A stretch of DNA of 64,000 nt, from assembly GCF_000269985.1 (NCBI RefSeq), contig NC_016109.1:2356001-2420000 (forward strand), in the 5' to 3' direction. Shown in pieces: positions 46,369 through 54,348 of the stretch. This stretch comes from Kitasatospora setae KM-6054 (GTDB lineage: Bacteria > Actinomycetota > Actinomycetes > Streptomycetales > Streptomycetaceae). The notes under the pieces were generated by a model, which saw nothing but the letters and a program-made list of their open reading frames with translations, was not told where the DNA came from and searched no databases. Numbering within the stretch: the stretch's first letter is position 1; each line of letters begins with the position of its first letter. A program made the translations under genes and the position numbers.

Positions 46369-47560
46369 GTCCCCTCCTGGGCCACCGCAGTTCCACCTCG
46401 ACGCCCTCGCCGGGCACCGAGTACAGCTCGGCGCTGCCGCCGAGGTCGAGCATCCGGCCGCGGATCGACTGCGCGACCCCGAGCCGGCCGTCCCGCTGGG
46501 CCTCGGCGAGCCGTCCGGGCGGGAAGCCGGGGCCGTCGTCGCGGACCGAGACGGTGACCGCGTCGGGCTCGTCCTCGATCAGGATCCAGGCCCGGGCGCC
46601 GTCGCCCGCGTGCCGCCGGACGTTGTCGAGCGCGGCGGCGACCGCGGCGGCCAGTTCGGACGCGGCGGCGGCGGGCAGCGGGACGGGCGTGGCGGGCGCG
46701 GAGACGGTGATCCGCTCGTCGGCGTGCCGGGAGAGCAGCGGACGCAGGTCCAGCTCGCCGTCCGGCCCGGCCGGTTCGGCGGGCCGGCCGCCGGCCATCA
46801 GGGCCCGCAGCGCGCGCTCCTGCTCGCCGGCCAGCCGGCCGAGCTCGGCGGCGTCCCCCTGCTGCCGGTGGACCAGGGCGAGCACCTGCAGCACCCCGTC
46901 GTGGATGTCCCGGGAGAGGCGTTCGCGCTCCCGGGTGGCGGCCTCCACCTGGAGCGCCCGGGTGAGCACCGCCTCGCTGGCCCGGGCCAGTTCGATCACG
47001 TAGCCGATGGCGCAGCCGGCGAGCAGCAGCAGCACGATGTTGTGCAGGTTGTCGGGGCTGATCCCGCCGTGGCCGAGGATGTTGGCGGCGCCGATCACCG
47101 CGCCGGCGAACGCGGCGGCCCGCCAGCCGCCCTTGCCGGCGAAGCCCAGCACGGTGCCGGCCGCCCAGATGGTGGGCAGGGTCGGCGCGCCCGCGTGTAT
47201 CCGGGCCGGGGTGTCGATCACGCCGCTCATCACGATGCCGGTGACCGCGAACGCCAGGTCACTGCCGAGCACCGGCCAGGTGCAGCGCTCGGGCCCGGCG
47301 AACGCCCGGGTGGAGGCCAGCGTCCAGAGGCTGAGCGCGCCCAGGAAGATCCAGCCGGACACCGGGTGCAGGAAGTGGTGGAACGAGGTGAGGAAGCGCA
47401 GCACCGCGTACGCCAGCGCGAGCACCCGGAAGTACCCGATGGCGCGCCACAGCGGCAGCTCGACCGACATCCCGCCGGCCGCCACGGCCGCCGCCACCCC
47501 GGCCGGCGCCGCGGGCGCCGGCGGGCGGCGCTCCGCGACCGCGGGTCTGTTCTCCTCCAC
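46358..47560 (-). CDS. macS: MacS-like sensor histidine kinase
   Basis: Membrane sensor kinase, 400 residues. About six membrane helices lie in residues ~35-190 (a DUF5931-like sensor: GYFRVLALAYAVLRFLTSFHHFLHP, TRAFAGPERCTW, GGISPDNLHNIVLLLLAGCAIGYVIELAR). The HisKA_3 dimerisation motif is RLSRDIHDGVLQVLALVHR with the phospho-histidine, and the ATPase domain has DNVRRHAG (N box) and VRDDGPGFPPGRL (G box). The GTG at 47560 is favoured since GGGGGGA precedes it. It is co-transcribed with the overlapping regulator gene; the signal is unknown. Confidence 0.87.
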   Translation of the reverse strand: MEENRPAVAERRPPAPAAPAGVAAAVAAGGMSVELPLWRAIGYFRVLALAYAVLRFLTSFHHFLHPVSGWIFLGALSLWTLASTRAFAGPERCTWPVLGSDLAFAVTGIVMSGVIDTPARIHAGAPTLPTIWAAGTVLGFAGKGGWRAAAFAGAVIGAANILGHGGISPDNLHNIVLLLLAGCAIGYVIELARASEAVLTRALQVEAATRERERLSRDIHDGVLQVLALVHRQQGDAAELGRLAGEQERALRALMAGGRPAEPAGPDGELDLRPLLSRHADERITVSAPATPVPLPAAAASELAAAVAAALDNVRRHAGDGARAWILIEDEPDAVTVSVRDDGPGFPPGRLAEAQRDGRLGVAQSIRGRMLDLGGSAELYSVPGEGVEVELRWPRRGRDD

Positions 47561-47595
47561 CAGCCCGATCCCCCCTGTGCCGGCCGGGTGCCGGG

Positions 47596-48366
47596 TCAGG
47601 CCCCGGCGTCCTTCTCCTCGGTGGCCTGCTCCGCGTCGGCCTTCTGCTGGGCCTTGCGGTCGGCGTCGGCGGCCTTCTTCTCCTCGGCGAGCTGCCGCTT
47701 GGCGGCGGTCGCGTAGATGTCCACGTACTCCTGGCCGGACAGCCGCATGATCTCGTACATCACCTCGTCGGTGACCGAGCGCAGGATGAACCGGTCGTTC
47801 TCCATGCCCTGGTAGCGGGAGAAGTCGAGCGGGCGGCCGATCCGGATGCCGGGCCGGACGCCGAAGTTGGGGATCACCTGGCCGGGCGGCTGCACCTTCT
47901 CGGTGTCGATCATGGCGACCGGGATGACCGGGGCGCCGGTGGCCAGCGCGACCCGGGCCAGGCCGCCGACCTTGCCGCGGTACAGCTTGCCGTCGGGCGA
48001 GCGGGTGCCCTCCGGGTAGACGCCGAAGACCTCGCCGCGCTCGACCACCGCGATGCCGCTGCGGATCGCCGCCTCGCCGGCGCCGCGGGCGCCCGAGCGG
48101 TCCACCGGCAGCTGGCCCACGCCCTTGAAGAACGCGGCGGTCAGCCGGCCCTTGATGCCGGGGGTGGTGAAGTACTCGGCCTTCGCGATGAAGGTGACCC
48201 GGCGCTTGAGCAGCGCCGGCAGGAAGAACGAGTCGGAGAACGAAAGGTGGTTGCTGGCGAGGATGGCCGGACCCTCGTCCGGAATGTTCTCCTCGCCCTC
48301 CATCCACGGCCGGAAGAAGATCCGCAGCAGCGGCGCGACGATCATCTTCATCAGTCGGTAGAACAA
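47596..48366 (-). CDS. PlsC-type lysophospholipid acyltransferase
   Basis: 1-acyl-glycerol-3-phosphate acyltransferase-like protein (256 residues) for phospholipid synthesis. Acyltransferase block I is ASNHLSFSDSFFLPAL (HxxxxS/D form, NHLSFSD), block III is VYPEGTRSPDG, and VPVAMI-type block IV is VIPVAMIDTEKVQPPG. A Lys/Ala/Glu-rich tail (~35 residues) ends the protein. Initiation is at a TTG (48366) with AGGAGG seven bases upstream; no ATG or GTG fits better. In Mycobacterium the equivalent place is held by Rv2182c, also a PlsC protein. Confidence 0.9.
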   Translation of the reverse strand: MFYRLMKMIVAPLLRIFFRPWMEGEENIPDEGPAILASNHLSFSDSFFLPALLKRRVTFIAKAEYFTTPGIKGRLTAAFFKGVGQLPVDRSGARGAGEAAIRSGIAVVERGEVFGVYPEGTRSPDGKLYRGKVGGLARVALATGAPVIPVAMIDTEKVQPPGQVIPNFGVRPGIRIGRPLDFSRYQGMENDRFILRSVTDEVMYEIMRLSGQEYVDIYATAAKRQLAEEKKAADADRKAQQKADAEQATEEKDAGA

Positions 48367-48544
48367 CCGGGGCCTCCTGTGGTGCGGACCGGACGATCCT
48401 AATGCCCCGGCCTCCCGCCCGGTGCACCGGCGAACCCCGTACCGGCGAACCGTCCGCCCGCGCACGGGCCCCTGTACGGGGCATCGCGCCCGTGGGACCA
48501 TCGGAATCACCCTCACCCCGCCCGCACCTCCCAGGAGTCCACGC

Positions 48545-49327
48545 ATGCCGCTGCTGCCGGGTGCCGAGCCGTTCCGCCGCTCGGGCGGTCCGGTCGGCGT
48601 GCTGCTGGTCCACGGTTTCACCGGTTCGCCGCAGTCCATGCGCCCCTGGGCCGAACACCTCGCCGACGCCGGCCTGACGGTCTCCGCCCCGCTGCTGCCG
48701 GGCCACGGCACCCGCTGGCAGGACCTCCAGCCGACCCGCTGGGAGGACTGGTACGCGACCGCGGAGGCCGCGTTCGAGGAGCTGGCCGCCGAGTGCGCGC
48801 AGGTCTTCGTCTGCGCGCTGTCGATGGGCGGGTCGCTGGCCCTGCGGCTGGCCGCGAAGCACGGCGGACGGGTCTCCGGACTGGTGCTCGTCAACCCCTC
48901 GGTGCGTTCCGACAACCCCGCGACGGTGCTTCTTCCGGCGCTGCGCCACCTGCTGCCCTCGCTGCCCGGCGTGGCCGGCGACATCGCCCTGCCGGGCGCG
49001 GCCGAGGTCGGCTACGACCGGGTGCCGCTGCACGCCGCCTGGTCGCTGGCCCGGCTGTGGAAGGAGGCCCGGGCGGGAATGCCGTCGGTGACCCAGCCGG
49101 TTCTGCTGATGCACAGTCCGCAGGACCACGTCGTCTCGCCGCGCAACTCGGCCATGGTGCTCGCCCGGATATCCTCGACCGATGTGACGGAGCTGCTGCT
49201 CGACCGCAGCTTCCACGTGGCCACGCTGGACCACGACGCCGGTCTGATCTTCGGGGCGAGCCTCGACTTCGTCCGGCGACTGGCCCCGGCAGCGGCGGTC
49301 GATGCCGGGACCCACCACTCGGGCTGA
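48545..49327 (+). CDS. Alpha/beta hydrolase, carboxylesterase or lipase type
   Basis: A 260-residue alpha/beta hydrolase. The oxyanion loop is VLLVHGFTGSPQSMRPW, the nucleophile elbow is CALSMGGSLALRL (Ser in LSMGG), the acid is probably in LMHSPQDHVVSP and the catalytic His in SFHVATLDHDAG. This pattern matches Est30-like carboxylesterases and monoacylglycerol lipases. The ATG has AGGAG upstream. It diverges from the plsC-like gene and may recycle acyl esters, but the substrate is not shown. Confidence 0.88.
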   Translation: MPLLPGAEPFRRSGGPVGVLLVHGFTGSPQSMRPWAEHLADAGLTVSAPLLPGHGTRWQDLQPTRWEDWYATAEAAFEELAAECAQVFVCALSMGGSLALRLAAKHGGRVSGLVLVNPSVRSDNPATVLLPALRHLLPSLPGVAGDIALPGAAEVGYDRVPLHAAWSLARLWKEARAGMPSVTQPVLLMHSPQDHVVSPRNSAMVLARISSTDVTELLLDRSFHVATLDHDAGLIFGASLDFVRRLAPAAAVDAGTHHSG

Positions 49328-49337
49328 AAGGCCGAAC

Positions 49338-49997
49338 GTGAACGAGACCAGCAAGGCGAACGACGACGAGGACCTGCCCCGCGAGGACGACGTCCGGGCC
49401 GCGCAGCCGGCCGAGGCGGCCGCCGCCGAGGCCCCCGCCGAGGCCGCGCCCGGGCCCGCCCCGCGCCGCCCGGCCGCGGGCAGCCAGGCCGAACAGGACG
49501 CGATCTTCGCCGCGCTGGTCGCCCAGTTCGACGACCCGGTCGACCTGACCGACCCGGCCTGGCCCGAGGTCGAGAACGTGCGCGCGCAGAACGAGCGCGA
49601 GGGGCGCGGCAGCAGCGGGACCAGCGGCAGGCGCGGCCCGACCGCGCCCACCACCACCAACGGCGGCCTGGGCGACTTCACGCCGCGCCCGGTCCCGCGC
49701 CCGGGTGACGGACCGCGCGACTACACGCCAGCCGAGGACCCGGACGAGGGCCACTTCGTCCCGCCGGAGCCCCCGCCGCTGCCCGCCGCCGACGTCACCG
49801 CCAAGTTCGCCTGGCTGGCCGTGCTCGGCGGCCCGGCGCTGCTGCTGTTCGACGCCGTGGTCTGGCACGAGGTCTCCGGCTGGCCCGCCTGGGTCGGCCT
49901 GCTGTCCTTCCTCGGCGGCTTCGGCACCCTGGTCGCCCGGATGAAGGACCGCGACGAGGACGAGCCGGAGGACCCGAACGGCGGCGCCGTCGTCTGA
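49338..49997 (+). CDS. Hypothetical membrane protein with acidic disordered N-terminus
   Basis: Unrecognised product, 219 residues. Residues 1-~155 are acidic, Ala/Pro-rich and probably disordered, with a conserved-looking short helix AEQDAIFAALVAQFDDPVDL. Two membrane helices follow (KFAWLAVLGGPALLLFDAVVW at ~158-178 and WPAWVGLLSFLGGFGTLVARM at ~186-206), and the end is again acidic. The GTG start is 10 nt after the esterase stop, so the two are probably one transcript. Function unknown. Confidence 0.8.
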   Translation: MNETSKANDDEDLPREDDVRAAQPAEAAAAEAPAEAAPGPAPRRPAAGSQAEQDAIFAALVAQFDDPVDLTDPAWPEVENVRAQNEREGRGSSGTSGRRGPTAPTTTNGGLGDFTPRPVPRPGDGPRDYTPAEDPDEGHFVPPEPPPLPAADVTAKFAWLAVLGGPALLLFDAVVWHEVSGWPAWVGLLSFLGGFGTLVARMKDRDEDEPEDPNGGAVV

Positions 49998-50061
49998 GCG
50001 GCCGCACCGCGCCCGGGGATCGCCCGACCGTCCGGGCCCCGGGCCGGAACCGCCCGTGCGG

Positions 50062-50820
50062 CTACGGCGCCGGGATCCGCAGCGCGGCCAGCACCGGCAG
50101 GTGGTCGGTGGCGGCCCGCAGGTCCGCCTCCGCGACGCCCGGCAGCGGGTACGGCACCCCGCAGCCCAGCACCTCGACGTCCGGGGTGGCGAACACCCCG
50201 TCGATCCGCTGGTAGGGCTCCTCGGGCACCGAGGTGTACGTGCCGCCCCAGGGCGCCTTGGCGTGCGCGTCGGTCAGTTCGGCGGCGAGCGAGCGCCAAC
50301 CCGGGCCGTCCGGGCCCTCGTTGAAGTCTCCGGCGATCACGCCCGGTTCACCGGGCCGAAGTTGGCCGCGCAGCAGGTCGAACTGCCGTAGCCGTTCGGC
50401 GGGTTCGAGGCTCAGGTGGCAGCTGGTCACCGAGAACGGGCGGCTGCCGCCGATCCGCAGCAGCGCGCTCGCGAAGCCGCGGGCGTGCAGTCCGCGGGTC
50501 TTCGGCAGCAGTGCGTCGCGCAGTTCCAGCACGTCCACCCGGAGGTTGCCGAGCAGCAGCGGCCCGGCCGCGACGCGGCCGCCGCCGGCCAGGATCACCA
50601 TCCCGGTCTTGTGGGCGAGCCAGGCGGCCGCCTTCTCGGTCTTCCAGTACCGCGGCGACTCCTGCACGCAGACGACGTCCGGCGCGCAGGCCCGGATCAC
50701 CCGGGCCACCGCGGCCCGGTCGTCGCGCAGCGACCGCACGTTGTAGCTCAGCACCCGTACCCGCCGGGCCCCGCCGGGCTCGGCCCCGGACGACGCCAGT
50801 CCGACCTCAGTGTCCGTCAC
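50062..50820 (-). CDS. Endonuclease/exonuclease/phosphatase family protein
   Basis: A 252-residue EEP-fold protein. Catalytic and metal motifs: VLSYNVRSLRDD, VVCVQESPRYWK (metal Glu), FSVTSCHLSLEPAERLRQF, VIAGDFNEGPDGPGW (Asp-Asn pair), RIDGVFATPDVEV and ATDHLPVLAAL (catalytic Asp-His). These enzymes cut DNA, RNA or phospholipid head groups; no signal peptide is seen. GTG at 50820 is chosen because a longer frame would run into the terminator hairpin of the glucokinase gene. Confidence 0.87.
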   Translation of the reverse strand: MTDTEVGLASSGAEPGGARRVRVLSYNVRSLRDDRAAVARVIRACAPDVVCVQESPRYWKTEKAAAWLAHKTGMVILAGGGRVAAGPLLLGNLRVDVLELRDALLPKTRGLHARGFASALLRIGGSRPFSVTSCHLSLEPAERLRQFDLLRGQLRPGEPGVIAGDFNEGPDGPGWRSLAAELTDAHAKAPWGGTYTSVPEEPYQRIDGVFATPDVEVLGCGVPYPLPGVAEADLRAATDHLPVLAALRIPAP

Positions 50821-50870
50821 CTGACCGACAGTAACAGGCCCGCCCGCGCGCGGCGGGCGGGAACGCGGCA

Positions 50871-50913
50871 AGGCCGCGGCGGGGACGGCGAGTTGCCGTT
50901 CCCGCCGCGGCCT
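50871..50913 (-). terminator. Terminator of the glucokinase gene
   Basis: A 19-bp stem (50871-50889 with 50895-50913; arms begin AGGCCGCGGCGGGG) with a single G-U pair and a 5-nt loop lies 64 nt after the glkA stop on the minus strand. It is one of the strongest hairpins in the window. Confidence 0.88.
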
Positions 50914-50976
50914 CGCGCGGCGTCCTGCGGGCAGCGCCCTGCCCGTGCGTCCCGCCGGTGGCGCCCTACGGGTGGT

Positions 50977-51918
50977 TCAGATCCGGGCCAGGTCGGCCGC
51001 GCCGGCGATGCCGGCGGCCGAACCCATCGACGCCAGCACCACGTTGGCGCGCGGCCGGGCCGGGCCGCCGGTCAGGTACGCGCCGAAGCTCGCCGCGACC
51101 GGGTCGAGCAGCAGGTGGCCGGAGTCGGAGACGCCGCCGCCGAGGACGAACACCTCCGGGTCGAACAGCGCGGCCAGGTCGGCCATGCCGCGGCCGAGCC
51201 AGTCGGCGAGCGTCCGGTAGCAGGACAGCGCCAGCGGGTCGCCCTCCTCGGCGGCCTCGGTGATGTGGATGCCGCGGATCGTCTCGGCGACGCCGTCGTT
51301 GAGTTCGAGCATCCGCTTGCCGGCGATCGGGTCGGCGGCGGCCCGCTCGCGGCCGTAGCGGCGCAGCGCCCGCCCGGAGCCGTACTGCTCCCAGCAGCCG
51401 TGGCCGCCGCAGCCGCAGTCCAGGCCGTCCGGGACCATGTTGAGGTGGCCGATCTCGCCGGCCACGCCGAACCGGCCGCGGTGCAGCCGGCCGTCGAGGA
51501 CGATGCCGCCGCCGATGCCGGTGCCGACGGTGATCAGGACCATGTCGTCGAACGCGGCCGCCGCGCCGAACCGGAACTCGGCCCAGGCCGCGCAGTTGGC
51601 GTCGTTCTCGACGACGGTCGGCAGGCCGGTGAGCTCCTCGATCCGCTGCTTGAGGGGCTCGTTCTCCCAGGCGATGTTGGGCGCCATCAGGACGGTGGAG
51701 CGGTCCCGGTCGACGAAGCCCGGGGCACCGACGCCGACGGCGCTGACGTCCGGGTACTGCTCCTTCAACTCCCGTACGCCCTGGGCGATCGCGTCGACCG
51801 CCCACTGGGGGTCGGCCGGGGTGGGCACCCGGGTCTTGGCGAGGATCTCGCCGGACTCGTCGACGACGCCTGCTGCGATCTTGGTACCGCCGACGTCCAC
51901 GCCGATGGTCAGAGCCAT
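50977..51918 (-). CDS. glkA: ROK-family glucokinase
   Basis: ATP-dependent glucose kinase (313 residues), the type central to carbon catabolite control in Streptomyces. N-terminal phosphate-binding GVDVGGTKIAAGVVD, VGVGAPGFVD, glucose-contacting VENDANCAAWAEFRFG, the adenosine-side TVGTGIGGGIVLDG, GEIGHLNM and the ROK zinc motif CGCGGHGCWEQYGSG are all present. There is no N-terminal HTH, so it is an enzyme rather than a ROK repressor. A hairpin-bearing leader and TTCGAA-17-TATACG promoter lie upstream. Orthology to S. coelicolor glkA is supported by the DUF5304-type gene next to it. Confidence 0.95.
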   Translation of the reverse strand: MALTIGVDVGGTKIAAGVVDESGEILAKTRVPTPADPQWAVDAIAQGVRELKEQYPDVSAVGVGAPGFVDRDRSTVLMAPNIAWENEPLKQRIEELTGLPTVVENDANCAAWAEFRFGAAAAFDDMVLITVGTGIGGGIVLDGRLHRGRFGVAGEIGHLNMVPDGLDCGCGGHGCWEQYGSGRALRRYGRERAAADPIAGKRMLELNDGVAETIRGIHITEAAEEGDPLALSCYRTLADWLGRGMADLAALFDPEVFVLGGGVSDSGHLLLDPVAASFGAYLTGGPARPRANVVLASMGSAAGIAGAADLARI

Positions 51919-51946
51919 GTGTCCCTCAGCTATTCACTCGTTCCCG

Positions 51947-52008
51947 CTCAGCGGAACCGTACCCGCTGAGGGGTACCCACGTATACAGTCCGGCGTACAT
52001 TATTCGAA
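51947..52008 (-). promoter_or_regulatory. glkA promoter and leader hairpin
   Basis: On the minus strand TTCGAA (52008-52003) and TATACG (51985-51980) are 17 bp apart. The transcribed leader then holds a perfect 8-bp stem, CTCAGCGG (51947-51954) with CCGCTGAG (51963-51970), ending ~29 nt before the ATG, with GAGGGAC as ribosome site. The rest of the gap to 52114 has no gene. Confidence 0.6.
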
Positions 52009-52114
52009 GGCATTCCCGGAGCAGTTGGTCATGGTGCCTTCAGAAGTCATATTGACGGTGCCGTTCGGTGATGGATTGTGGGCGCAGCGTGACATGCACG
52101 CGCGACCGGATTAA

Positions 52115-52444
52115 CTACTTGTCGGAGGCCCCGGGGGCCCCGTCCAGGTCCACCCGTTCGGCCTCGGCGTGTTGGGGCGCGGACCAGCGCCGCTCGTGCC
52201 CGGTGACGGCGGCCCGGTAGGCGGCCAGCAACTCCCCGCCGGCGGCGGCGAGGTGGCCGTACACCTCGGGGTTGGACTCGCGCAGCCGGCCCCCGATCTC
52301 CACCGCCTTGCCGCCCAACGCGGCCGCGAACTTGCGGACTTCCTCCACCAGCGGCGCGAACTCCCCCGCCCCGCCCGGTTCCTGGGCCCGCCGCTCCCGC
52401 TGCGCCTGCTCTGCCTGCTCTGCCTGCTGCTGTTCGGTGCTCAC
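52115..52444 (-). CDS. DUF5304 family protein
   Basis: A 109-residue, probably helical soluble protein. A Gln/Glu-rich N-terminus is followed by EFAPLVEEVRKFAAALGGKAVEIGGRL (core EVRKFAAALGGKAVE), NPEVYGHLAAAGGELLAAYRAAV and an acidic end. The GTG at 52444 is preferred, with GAGGAG upstream. It is the conserved small gene next to glkA in Streptomyces; regulatory influence on glkA has been proposed for that position, but its biochemical function is not known. Confidence 0.8.
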   Translation of the reverse strand: MSTEQQQAEQAEQAQRERRAQEPGGAGEFAPLVEEVRKFAAALGGKAVEIGGRLRESNPEVYGHLAAAGGELLAAYRAAVTGHERRWSAPQHAEAERVDLDGAPGASDK

Positions 52445-52493
52445 CGCGCCACTCCTCATCACTCGGTCCGGTCCGGTCCGGCTCCGGCCCCGG

Positions 52494-53660
52494 TCAGCCC
52501 CGCGGCCACAGCGCGGGGTCGGGCGTGAACCGCACCGACAGCACGCCGTCCGCCAGTCCGGCCCCGCTGACCGTGCAACGGCGCAGCGCGGACGGGAGTG
52601 CCAGGACCCGCCGGTAACCTCCGGCGCCCACCACCAGTTCGTCGCCGCGGCGCAGCAGTTCGAGTTCGCCGCGGTCGGCGCCGGGCAGCGGGAGGTGCCA
52701 GACCAGCAGGTTCTCGGCGGCCAGCCGGTCCTCGACCCGGGGGTCGGCGGGCGCGGGCGGGTGCGGGGCCCCCTGGGCGTAGAGCCGGTCGGCGAGTTCC
52801 TCCAGGCCGCCGTCCGGCTGCCGGGCGAGCAGTACCGGGACCTCGCCCAACTGTTCGCCGATGGCGGCGAGTTGCTCGTCCTGCCGGGCGGCGGTGGCGG
52901 CCAGCCAGGGGTCCGGCGAGGCGGCCGCGGCGGCGGGCAGCGCGCCGTGCGCGACGACGGCGTCCAGCGGCAGGCCGTGCAGGGCGAGTCCGGCCCGGAT
53001 CCGGGCCAGCGCGCGCGGCGCGGGGCGGGCGGCGTCCAGCACGAGGCGGACGGTGGTGCCGGGGGCGGTGATCGCGGCGGCGGCCTCGGCGAGCGCGGCG
53101 GAGGCGGCGGCCCGGGCCTCGAACAGCCGGTCGGTGGGCAGCGGGAGGCCGGCCAGGCCCGCCAGCAGCGGGCGCAGCGCGCGGGCGGCCTGCCGCTGTT
53201 CGGGCAGCAACCGGGCGAGGTAGCGCTCCAGTTGGGCGGGCAGCGCGAGGGTGGCGACCAGTTCGGCGGGCGGCGGGGCGGCGACCACCAGCACCTCGGC
53301 CTTGGCCCGGGGCAGTGCGCGCAGCAGGGCGAGGGCGCGGGTGCCGGGCAGCGGGGCGAGTTCGTCGGGGTCGAGCGGCTGGGCGCCGATCAGGTCGAGC
53401 GCGGGCGCGAGCCGGTCGCGGTAGCCGTCGAGGGCGGCCCGGAGGGCGGCCTGTTCGTCGATCCGGGCGGCGGTCAGCCCGGGTTCGAGCGCGACGGCGT
53501 CGGGGCCGAGCCGGACGCCGAGCAGGTCGTCGACGGCGCGGTGCGGGTCGTCGGCGGCGAGCAGCAGGGTGTCGCTGCCCCGCCGGGCGTGGTGCAGGGC
53601 GGTGGCGGCGGCGATCCGGCCGGATTCCGGGCCGCTGACCAGTACGGTGCGGGTGGCCAC
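52494..53660 (-). CDS. ArsA-like protein with degenerate P-loop
   Basis: A 388-residue relative of the ArsA/GET3 ATPases. Arrangement and the C-terminal small beta domain (VWHLPLPGADRGELELLRRGDELVVGAGGYRRVLALP, core LELLRRGDELVV) fit the family, which ends with an Hsp20-like fold. However, the expected GKGGVGKT motif near the N-terminus reads SGPESGRIAAAT, with no P-loop lysine pair, so ATP hydrolysis by the usual mechanism is unlikely. The middle is Ala/Leu-rich. GTG start, 8 nt downstream of the SRPBCC gene. In Mycobacterium the Rv2184c-Rv2185c pair shows the same ArsA-SRPBCC order. Confidence 0.8.
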   Translation of the reverse strand: MATRTVLVSGPESGRIAAATALHHARRGSDTLLLAADDPHRAVDDLLGVRLGPDAVALEPGLTAARIDEQAALRAALDGYRDRLAPALDLIGAQPLDPDELAPLPGTRALALLRALPRAKAEVLVVAAPPPAELVATLALPAQLERYLARLLPEQRQAARALRPLLAGLAGLPLPTDRLFEARAAASAALAEAAAAITAPGTTVRLVLDAARPAPRALARIRAGLALHGLPLDAVVAHGALPAAAAASPDPWLAATAARQDEQLAAIGEQLGEVPVLLARQPDGGLEELADRLYAQGAPHPPAPADPRVEDRLAAENLLVWHLPLPGADRGELELLRRGDELVVGAGGYRRVLALPSALRRCTVSGAGLADGVLSVRFTPDPALWPRG

Positions 53661-53668
53661 GAGCCGGG

Positions 53669-54100
53669 TCAGCCCTCGACGCGCTTCTTCAGGCCGGCCA
53701 GCGCCCGGTCGATGATGACCTTCTCGGCCTTGCGCTTGATCATGCCGAGCATCGGGATCTTGACGTCGACGGCCAGCTGGTAGGTGACCTCGGTGCCCGC
53801 GCCGGCCGGCGCGAGCGCGTAGGAGCCGTCCAGGGCGCGCAGCATCTGGCTGCTGACCAGGGTCCAGCCGACCTCGCGGTCGCCGTCCCAGGTGTAGGCG
53901 AGGGTGTGCTCGTCGCGGATCGCGCCGGCGTCCAGCAGCAGGCGGACCCGGGTGGCGCGGCCGTCGGGGCCGGTCTCCAGGACGTCGACCTCCTTGACCT
54001 CCCCGGTCCACTGCGGGTAGGCGGCGAAGTCGGCGATCACCGCCATGACCTCGGCCGGGGTGGCGTCGATGACAATGCTCGACCTGGTGTGCTCCGCCAT
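53669..54100 (-). CDS. SRPBCC family (START-like) lipid-binding protein
   Basis: A 143-residue helix-grip protein. SSIVIDATPAEVMAVIADFAAYPQWTGEVKEVDVLE (core EVMAVIADFAAYPQW) is the characteristic N-terminal beta strand and two helices, and the C-terminal helix IPMLGMIKRKAEKVIIDRALAGLKKRV (core KAEKVIIDRALAGLKKRV) closes the hydrophobic cavity. Such proteins bind lipids or polyketides, or act as cyclases. It is coupled with the ArsA-like gene and divergent from the acyl-CoA synthetase gene, so a role in membrane lipid metabolism is plausible but unproven. Confidence 0.9.
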   Translation of the reverse strand: MAEHTRSSIVIDATPAEVMAVIADFAAYPQWTGEVKEVDVLETGPDGRATRVRLLLDAGAIRDEHTLAYTWDGDREVGWTLVSSQMLRALDGSYALAPAGAGTEVTYQLAVDVKIPMLGMIKRKAEKVIIDRALAGLKKRVEG

Positions 54101-54348
54101 TGCGGCCTCCGCGATCTCCCTGTGCTGCTGTGCGCCCAGCAGAGGCTATCGCGGGCCGGGCCGCCCGTTTCCCGCGCGGGCACCTACCGGCGGGTCACCT
54201 GCGCACTGCCGTAGGGTTCGATTCGGGTCGCCCGCGCGTCCGACCTGCGGTGTGACGATCGGAACACCCGGGCCGACCCCTCTGGTCGAACGCGCCTACC
54301 CGGCAGTAACGTCCAGTCGTCCCGCAGCGTCGCAGACGAGGAGCAGTC

